A DNA stretch of 39,312 nucleotides, from NCBI GenBank assembly GCA_019090895.1, contig JAHRVB010000054.1, positions 1-39,312 on the forward strand, written 5' to 3'. Shown here piece after piece: positions 34,693 to 39,312 of the stretch (its first letter is position 1; the number at the start of each line of letters is the position of its first letter). The notes under the pieces are model-generated. The model searched no databases and was not told the DNA's origin. It was given only the letters and a program-made list of their open reading frames with translations. Made by a program: the position numbers and the translations under genes. This DNA comes from Kangiellaceae bacterium (GTDB taxonomy: Bacteria; Pseudomonadota; Gammaproteobacteria; Enterobacterales; Kangiellaceae).

Positions 34693-36381
34693 TTAAGATA
34701 GGTCTTTCAATAACAGTCCGACAATAATGATGAAACTAACGGTTAACGCGGCCACTAGATAGATATTCGTTGTTGGTTTTGAAGCGTTGTGTCGGGCCTG
34801 CTTATCCTCAATTGGTTTTTTTCGAGCCTCCTTCCTATTTTTTGAAATGTTAGAGCTCTGAGCTTTGCTGAGACCGCTTCGAGCTATTCTTTGTAGTTCG
34901 ACGAGTACTTGTTGAGCAGTAGTTGGTCGATTTATTGGATCAATAGCGACCATCTTGTCGATTAATTTCTGTAGTCTGAAGGATAGTTTTTGTTGCCTCT
35001 TAGGCAGCTCTTCGCCGATTGGAACCCCATAGAGCATATGATGGAATATGGCTCCCATACAGTAAATATCATACTGTTCCGAATAAGCTTGCTGTCCCGG
35101 AGGGTGATAATCGATAGACGTAGTAATGGGTTTAGATAACCTAGCTCTTTGGCCAAAATCAGTAATTTTTATGTTTTGACGGCTATCAAATAGAATGTTT
35201 TCAGGCGATAAATTATTGTGTTGAATATTGTTTTGGTGTGCAAAATGAATCGCGACACATATTTGGCATGCTTGCGTTAAAAAATCTTGCTCACTCATGT
35301 TTTGAAGTAAAACGTTCGCGAGACTCCCGCCCGATAAATATTCAGATATTAAAATGAAGTTCCCACCACTTTTTGCCGCGGCGTATACCTGGACGATATT
35401 GGGATGTTTCAAGCTGGATAGTATTTTCGCTTGTTTTAATCCTTGAGTACTGCCCAATGTACGTTTAATGACGATTAATTGTTGATTACTTTTCTTTTGA
35501 AATAAATAAACTCTTTTTTGTTTGGTCTTACACAAAATGTCTAACAAGCTAAATTGAGTACTTAAATCTTGAGTTTCTGCTTGAGCTTGTTCGAACTTAG
35601 TTTTAGCCAGATGGCTTCCTTTGGAAATTCTGAGTAACGAATCTCTTACTTCATTTAGAGAGTTGGGACGCATTGAAGGTTCGGTAGCAATACATTTGAA
35701 GAGTAATTTAATTAGAGGTTCAGGAATTTGATGTTTTTCTTGCTCAGATAAATTAGCTAAATCATCGGCCTTACTAAATAGTTTTTTTAGCACCATGCCA
35801 AACGAATAGATGTCACTTGCGATAGTTGCTTGCGCGTAGTCTTGCTCTTGCTCCGGTGCAATATATCCGGCCGTACCCAGGATAGCTGTTTCCTCGGGTT
35901 GTTGATCCGATTCGGATAGTGCGATACCGAAATCGAGAATTCTAGCATTGCCATGTTGGTCAATAATAATGTTAGATGGTTTGATATCTCGATGAATGAC
36001 ACTATTTTTATGGGCGTAAGAGAGGCCTTTACATATCTGAATTGCTATATCTATTTTTTTACTAAAAGGTAATTCTGCGCCGAGAATCATTTCGGATAAA
36101 TCTATTCCGTTGATCTTTTCCATCACGAAATAAGGTTGTGAATCTGCGGAAATACCTTTATCGATGACTTGTATGATATTTGGATGATTGAGTTGAGCAA
36201 TAATTAAGGACTCTCTTTCAAATAATGAAAGCGCTTCATGATGATCGAGTAACGTTTTGCTAAGAAATTTTATTGCAACTGGACGATTAAGTGATACTTG
36301 AGTAGCATCATATATTTTAGCCATGCCACCGGCGGCAAGTTGCCGATTGATGATATAGCCATGTAGCGTTGGTAATGACAT
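34693..36381 (-). CDS. Ser/Thr protein kinase fused to a pseudokinase, C-terminal membrane anchor
   Basis: 562 residues from ATG at 36381, right before the kinase fold; a TTG at 36414 is the only longer option and has no ribosome site. Kinase 1 (about 8-265) is complete: glycine loop LAAGGMAKIY, K38 in VAIK, H130-R-D132 in HRDIKPSN, D150 in DFG, GTAGYIAPEQ. Kinase 2 (about 280-505) keeps K306 in VIK and D408 in DFG. It lacks a glycine loop, and its catalytic loop is H388-N389-N390 (HNNLSPEN), so the catalytic Asp is gone: a pseudokinase. A basic linker and a TM (about 541-560) follow. Probably activates or is scaffolded by the second domain; the adjacent FHA protein is a likely substrate or reader. 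Confidence 0.87.
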   Translation of the reverse strand: MSLPTLHGYIINRQLAAGGMAKIYDATQVSLNRPVAIKFLSKTLLDHHEALSLFERESLIIAQLNHPNIIQVIDKGISADSQPYFVMEKINGIDLSEMILGAELPFSKKIDIAIQICKGLSYAHKNSVIHRDIKPSNIIIDQHGNARILDFGIALSESDQQPEETAILGTAGYIAPEQEQDYAQATIASDIYSFGMVLKKLFSKADDLANLSEQEKHQIPEPLIKLLFKCIATEPSMRPNSLNEVRDSLLRISKGSHLAKTKFEQAQAETQDLSTQFSLLDILCKTKQKRVYLFQKKSNQQLIVIKRTLGSTQGLKQAKILSSLKHPNIVQVYAAAKSGGNFILISEYLSGGSLANVLLQNMSEQDFLTQACQICVAIHFAHQNNIQHNNLSPENILFDSRQNIKITDFGQRARLSKPITTSIDYHPPGQQAYSEQYDIYCMGAIFHHMLYGVPIGEELPKRQQKLSFRLQKLIDKMVAIDPINRPTTAQQVLVELQRIARSGLSKAQSSNISKNRKEARKKPIEDKQARHNASKPTTNIYLVAALTVSFIIIVGLLLKDLS

Positions 36382-36546
36382 AAGTAATTGATAGTTTGCA
36401 TTATTTTGTACCAAAGTATAAGTTTAGATGCTAAATTCCGCTTTTTCTCGGAAATTGATTAAAATCGACAGTAACGACTATAAGTCTGTCGATCTTAGTG
36501 ACGATATTGAACTGTAATAATTGCAAGTTAAAGAATTGGAGCGAGA

Positions 36547-36996
36547 ATGAAAAATTTGTTGGTATTTACTGTCTTGGCAGTCGCGATTGGTTCTGGTATT
36601 TATTATGCCGTTAATCAATCTCCAGATGTCCTAGCGCAAAGTTTTTTCAGAACAATCTTAAAAGAAGTTTCACCTGAACTGCTGAAGTATGAAAAAGACT
36701 TGGCCAGTGCTGGAACCATGAAGTCGGAGACTAAGCAGCTTTCTTTCAATTTTATTCACCCCGACGGCAATCAAGAGAGAGTTACTCTTTCGCTTTCAGT
36801 AAAAGAAAGTCAATTGTTGTTAGCAATAGGCGACACTGCAAGTTTGTTATCCGGAGAAACGATAATATTAGAACCTTCTCGTGAAGAGGGTACTACAGTT
36901 TGGAAATGTATCAATGGTTCTGTTCTGGTTAGAATTAGGCCGAAAAACTGCCGCTTGGGTTTAGGGGAGCTTCGTACCGAAATGTTGAAATTTTAG
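36547..36996 (+). CDS. Small anchored protein with pilin-like C-terminal disulfide loop
   Basis: 149 residues. N-terminal hydrophobic segment about 4-22 (LLVFTVLAVAIGSGIYYAV), helix to about 60, then beta-rich region. The C-terminal motif WKCING...RPKNCR resembles the disulfide D-loop of type IV pilins (W-x-C ... P-x-x-C-R). It lacks the prepilin leader and the GFTLIE cleavage motif, so it is not a normal pilin; it is presumably a membrane-anchored periplasmic protein. Shine-Dalgarno GGAG. Divergent from the kinase gene. Function unknown; a decoy, minor pseudopilin-like or sensor role is speculative. Confidence 0.6.
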   Translation: MKNLLVFTVLAVAIGSGIYYAVNQSPDVLAQSFFRTILKEVSPELLKYEKDLASAGTMKSETKQLSFNFIHPDGNQERVTLSLSVKESQLLLAIGDTASLLSGETIILEPSREEGTTVWKCINGSVLVRIRPKNCRLGLGELRTEMLKF

Positions 36997-37016
36997 TGGT
37001 TGAACCTTAGTTTGAA

Positions 37017-37958
37017 CTAGCTCTTAGGTAGAAAATTCTCAGCTATCATGCAGCGAGCGCTACCACCGCCAATGCTTTCTATTGTAGGAATTTCAAATAT
37101 GAGGAGGCTGCCGTTATTTTCGAGGGTAATTCGTTGATGTCGATTAAATCCATCATAAGCTGAGCGAGACATGATAATTAGAGGCTCGTTATGTGCATTT
37201 TTCAGCTGCAATATGTTGCCACAAAAGCGATTCATTTGATGCTCGGTGATTTCAATCACTTCGTCGACAATGTCAGAAAGTTGATGTAAAACTTTTGTTT
37301 TGTGGTCATTTATCAATATATCCTTAGTTATGACCGCGAAATTCTCGCCAATGCTCATTAGAACATTCGTATGGTAAATCGGTTTACCCTTGGAGCTCTG
37401 GGTGCTGAATTCTACTAATCGATAGCCAAATTGTTCAGCGAAATGTCGAAGAGGATTCGATTGGCACCTTTCAGAAATTGCTGCAAATAGATAATTAGAA
37501 GGGTGGTGAAAAATAAGGGAACCTGTGCCTTCGAGTATTCCGGACGACCTGAATTCTTCCCTTAAATCGATGACATGTTCGAGAGAAAAATTATTTGTCT
37601 CAAACTGTGACGATAATTCAGCAACCTGGATTTCTGCTTGTCGATTAGGAGTTTTCATTGGATAGATTATGAGGTCACCATTTGAACGTGTTGAAAACCA
37701 ATTATTAGGAAACACGGCATCAGGGACTTTATTATTGCTCGGCGCTTTACCCAATACTTGAACACTAACATTATGTTTTCTAAGTAATTCAACACACTTG
37801 TCAAACTCTTGGTTTGCCGCTTGAGTCACTTGATTAGATTGAGCTTGACTGGGTCTATTTTGATATTCGTTGTCTAATCCTGTTTGTTCGTTGAAACCAA
37901 AGTCAATGGGTTGAACCATAACGACGTTGCTAGTGAGGTGCGGAGATAAAGAATTCAT
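37017..37958 (-). CDS. ctlX: CtlX-type citrulline/guanidino hydrolase (amidinotransferase superfamily)
   Basis: 313 residues from ATG at 37958, preceded by AGAGGT at 5-6 nt; longer in-frame extensions read into a terminator hairpin and are rejected. Pentein fold of the DDAH/arginine deiminase superfamily. N-terminal VVMVQPIDFGFNEQT is the CtlX opening; PDAVFPNNWFST contributes the acidic pocket; the catalytic His is expected in IYHTNVLMSIG; the nucleophile is C303 in GGGSARCMIAEN. It hydrolyses a guanidino or ureido compound such as citrulline (family name). Regulation by the structured upstream region is possible. Convergent with the pilin-like gene. Confidence 0.85.
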   Translation of the reverse strand: MNSLSPHLTSNVVMVQPIDFGFNEQTGLDNEYQNRPSQAQSNQVTQAANQEFDKCVELLRKHNVSVQVLGKAPSNNKVPDAVFPNNWFSTRSNGDLIIYPMKTPNRQAEIQVAELSSQFETNNFSLEHVIDLREEFRSSGILEGTGSLIFHHPSNYLFAAISERCQSNPLRHFAEQFGYRLVEFSTQSSKGKPIYHTNVLMSIGENFAVITKDILINDHKTKVLHQLSDIVDEVIEITEHQMNRFCGNILQLKNAHNEPLIIMSRSAYDGFNRHQRITLENNGSLLIFEIPTIESIGGGSARCMIAENFLPKS

Positions 37959-38038
37959 AGAAACCTCTATAGAATGATTGATCGAAATAGGCTGGGACAG
38001 ATGACGATTTTGTTCCTGAATGTTGAAAAAATCAAGAC

Positions 38039-38065
38039 AAAAAAAAGGCCTGCTATAAGCAGGCC
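38039..38065 (-). terminator. Strong minus-strand Rho-independent terminator
   Basis: Read on the minus strand: GGCCTGC, loop TTATA, GCAGGCC, then eight T. It lies upstream of ctlX and downstream of no recognisable minus-strand gene. Confidence 0.9.
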
Positions 38066-38216
38066 ATATTAGCAACTTTGGTGTGATTCATTTGGACCAA
38101 AAGGGGTAGGAAATCACTACCTATACTAAAAAATTCTGATAGGACAGAAAAAATAACACTCAACAGGATCCGCATGATCCAAAGAGTAATCAAATACGAC
38201 AGATACCGATTACTCC
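38039..38216 (-). ncRNA. Candidate structured RNA: ctlX attenuator leader or independent sRNA
   Basis: Read on the minus strand this segment forms five consecutive hairpins: GAGTAATC/GATTACTC (38184-38191 with 38208-38215), GGATC/GATCC (38066-38070 offset to 38166-38170 with 38176-38180), GGTAG/CTACC (38105-38109 with 38117-38121), TTTGGT/ACCAAA (38077-38082 with 38096-38101) and a strong terminator. The second stem is at 38166-38180. The rest of the gap 37959-38459 shows only the LysR promoter and a GCACC/GGTGC repeat (38335-38350). It could end an sRNA, as GcvB is made beside gcvA in enterobacteria. It could equally attenuate ctlX, whose ATG lies 81 nt downstream. No GcvB-like TG-rich tract is seen and no clear promoter was found. 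Confidence 0.45.
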
Positions 38217-38366
38217 CTCGTACATACCTGTACAATGAAGCTTAAAAAGCGCTAGCGAATTAAAGCCTCAACTCGAACAAGAAAAATTTCTTTCAAATTC
38301 AAGTGACATATACCTGCAATTCAATCATTGAGAAGCACCGGATATGGTGCGTACTATACGCTGAAA

Positions 38367-38395
38367 TTGCGACGCTTCAAACGATCATTTATAAT
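38367..38395 (+). promoter_or_regulatory. Sigma-70-type promoter of the LysR gene
   Basis: -35 TTGCGA (38367-38372), 17-bp spacer, perfect -10 TATAAT (38390-38395). Start expected near 38402, giving a leader of about 58 nt. An inverted repeat GCACC/GGTGC (38335-38350) sits just upstream of the -35 and could be the regulator's own site. Confidence 0.6.
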
Positions 38396-38459
38396 GGTTG
38401 TCATTAATAAAACTAATGCGAAAGTGGGGCTGGTCCCTTATGTAAGAGGAGATCTTGAT

Positions 38460-39312
38460 TTGGCTAGACGAGTTCCACCATTAAAAAGTTTACGAGCATT
38501 TGAGGCCGCGGGACGTCATTTGAGTTTTACTCGAGCGGCTGACGAATTATTTGTGACTCAAGCAGCGATCAGTCATCAAATTAAAGCGCTGGAAGATTTT
38601 CTTGGATTGCCCTTGTTTATTAGGCGTAATCGTAAGTTATTACTTACTGACGAAGGGCAAAATTATTGGCCTAAGATCCGTGACCTATTTGAGAATCTAA
38701 CCGCAGCCACTGAACAATTAAAGTCCCAAGTTGCGGGAGGACCTTTAACCGTAAGTGTGGTTCCAACATTTGCTACAGAATGGTTGATTCCTCGGCTATC
38801 TAAATTCAATAAAATTTATCCGGACATTGAGGTTAGATTAAAGGCCAGTGATGATACAGTCGATTTTTTACAAGAAGATGTAGACATTGCGATTTACTAC
38901 GAAACAGGAAATTATCCCGGGTTACACAGTGTCACCTTGCTTCACGAAAAACTAACTCCACTGTGTACGCCATCTTTGTTAGAAGGAGACTTGCCACTGA
39001 GTTCTCCTGAGGACTTAGTTCACCACAATTTATTGCATGATTTTAATACCACTGATTGGCAGCGCTGGTTGCGATTAGCTGGCGTAAAGGGGGTCGATTT
39101 GAATCGAGGAGCAATATTTAGTCACTCTAGTATGGTGCAACAAGCAGCCGTTTTTGGACAAGGCATCGCAATGGCTCATATTGTATTGTCTCAGGCCGAA
39201 ATGAAGGCGGGACGATTGGTGCAACCTTTTGAACTTATGATGGAGAGTGATCTGTCCTATGATTTGGTATGTCCGATTGAATCGGCAGAGAGGCCTAAAG
39301 TGAAGGCGTTTA
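38460..39312 (+). CDS. GcvA-type LysR-family transcriptional regulator, 3' end outside window
   Basis: 284 codons are present and the frame is open to the right edge; the family is about 300 residues, so little is missing. The start is TTG at 38460 with AGGAG 9 nt upstream; it places ARRVPPLKSLRAFEAAGRHLSFTRAADEL exactly where GcvA proteins begin. HTH about 18-60 (FTRAADELFVTQAAISHQIKALEDFLG), then the effector domain from about 90 (GGPLTVSVVPTFATEWLIPRL, DVDIAIYYETG). GcvA itself controls glycine cleavage; close relatives control many catabolic genes, so the target here is open. It is divergent from ctlX and the structured RNA, either of which could be the target. Confidence 0.88.
   Translation, partial: MARRVPPLKSLRAFEAAGRHLSFTRAADELFVTQAAISHQIKALEDFLGLPLFIRRNRKLLLTDEGQNYWPKIRDLFENLTAATEQLKSQVAGGPLTVSVVPTFATEWLIPRLSKFNKIYPDIEVRLKASDDTVDFLQEDVDIAIYYETGNYPGLHSVTLLHEKLTPLCTPSLLEGDLPLSSPEDLVHHNLLHDFNTTDWQRWLRLAGVKGVDLNRGAIFSHSSMVQQAAVFGQGIAMAHIVLSQAEMKAGRLVQPFELMMESDLSYDLVCPIESAERPKVKAF

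Noticed and set aside
36382-36414. TTG start for the kinase
   Set aside because: No ribosome site, and the extra 11 residues precede the kinase fold without adding a recognisable element.
37959-38075. N-terminal extension of ctlX (39 extra codons)
   Set aside because: It would start upstream of a strong terminator in the same strand; the ATG at 37958 has a good ribosome site and the family N-terminus begins just after it.
38039-38216. True GcvB, 6S or 4.5S RNA
   Set aside because: The conserved GcvB TG-rich tract, the 6S long bulged hairpin and the 4.5S GGAAGC-type loop are not visible.
38053-38235. 60-codon minus-strand reading frame upstream of ctlX
   Set aside because: It reads straight through four hairpins and into the terminator stem, has no ribosome site and resembles no protein. 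Better explained as structured RNA.
1-39312. CRISPR arrays, insertion sequences, prophage genes, tRNA or rRNA genes
   Set aside because: I saw no regularly spaced repeats, transposase or integrase motifs, or cloverleaf/rRNA signatures on either strand by eye; a tRNAscan or Rfam search would be decisive.

Overview
The window looks like chromosomal DNA of an AT-rich, Gram-negative gammaproteobacterium, probably a free-living marine or aquatic one. Supporting signs are: outer-membrane beta-barrels with signal peptides; a degenerate GGDEF/EAL protein of CsrD type; a GcvA-type LysR regulator; a DUF819 transporter; two large hybrid sensor kinases; an exported S9 peptidase and an exported amidohydrolase. 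I cannot fix a genus from sequence alone. I see no rRNA or tRNA genes, transposases, phage genes or CRISPR arrays, so this is ordinary chromosome rather than a mobile island.

Layout. 1-5004 (minus) is a three-gene operon: beta-barrel protein, orphan ABC-type substrate-binding protein, hybrid histidine kinase (the kinase is cut by the left edge). 5174-5698 is an exported Bcp-type peroxiredoxin. 6050-8614 (plus) holds a CsrD-like GGDEF/EAL protein and a small arginine-rich protein ending in a clear terminator. 8699-9640 is a PLP enzyme of the ACC deaminase/D-cysteine desulfhydrase family. 9670-16250 is a divergent carbon-metabolism cluster. The minus arm is CitE-like lyase, acyl-CoA ligase, second CitE-like lyase and mesaconyl-CoA hydratase. 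The plus arm is a third CitE-like lyase and a hotdog thioesterase. A 24-bp near-palindrome lies between the arms. The set fits activation of a C4/C5 dicarboxylic acid, hydration, and cleavage to glyoxylate plus an acyl-CoA.

16290-20500 carries an exported S9 peptidase, a small beta-barrel and an exported amidohydrolase. 20828-23293 is a hybrid kinase whose sensor domain has a haem-binding CxxCH and whose first receiver has lost its phospho-acceptor. 23402-25705 (minus) is an ECF sigma factor, its anti-sigma factor and an exported coiled-coil protein. 25904-28023 is a divergent MFS transporter/AraC regulator pair. 28020-31754 is a double SPFH locus: a YdjG/YdjI-like pair (zinc-ribbon membrane protein plus SPFH-GYF protein), divergent from a second SPFH membrane protein followed by an Arc-type ribbon-helix-helix protein. 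The promoter of the second unit has two TGATATCA palindromes embedded in it, a likely autoregulatory operator.

31940-33286 is a DUF819 transporter. 33519-36996 is a Ser/Thr phospho-signalling group: a membrane-anchored protein with three FHA domains, a membrane-anchored protein with an active kinase fused to a pseudokinase, and a small anchored protein with a pilin-like disulfide loop. 37017-37958 is a CtlX-type guanidino hydrolase. It is preceded by a highly structured stretch ending in a strong minus-strand terminator, which is either an attenuator leader or a small RNA. The window ends inside a GcvA-type LysR gene (38460 onward).

The best candidates for something undescribed are the SPFH/Arc locus with its operator, the kinase-pseudokinase/FHA/pilin-like group, the three-lyase CoA cluster, and the structured RNA next to ctlX and the LysR gene.
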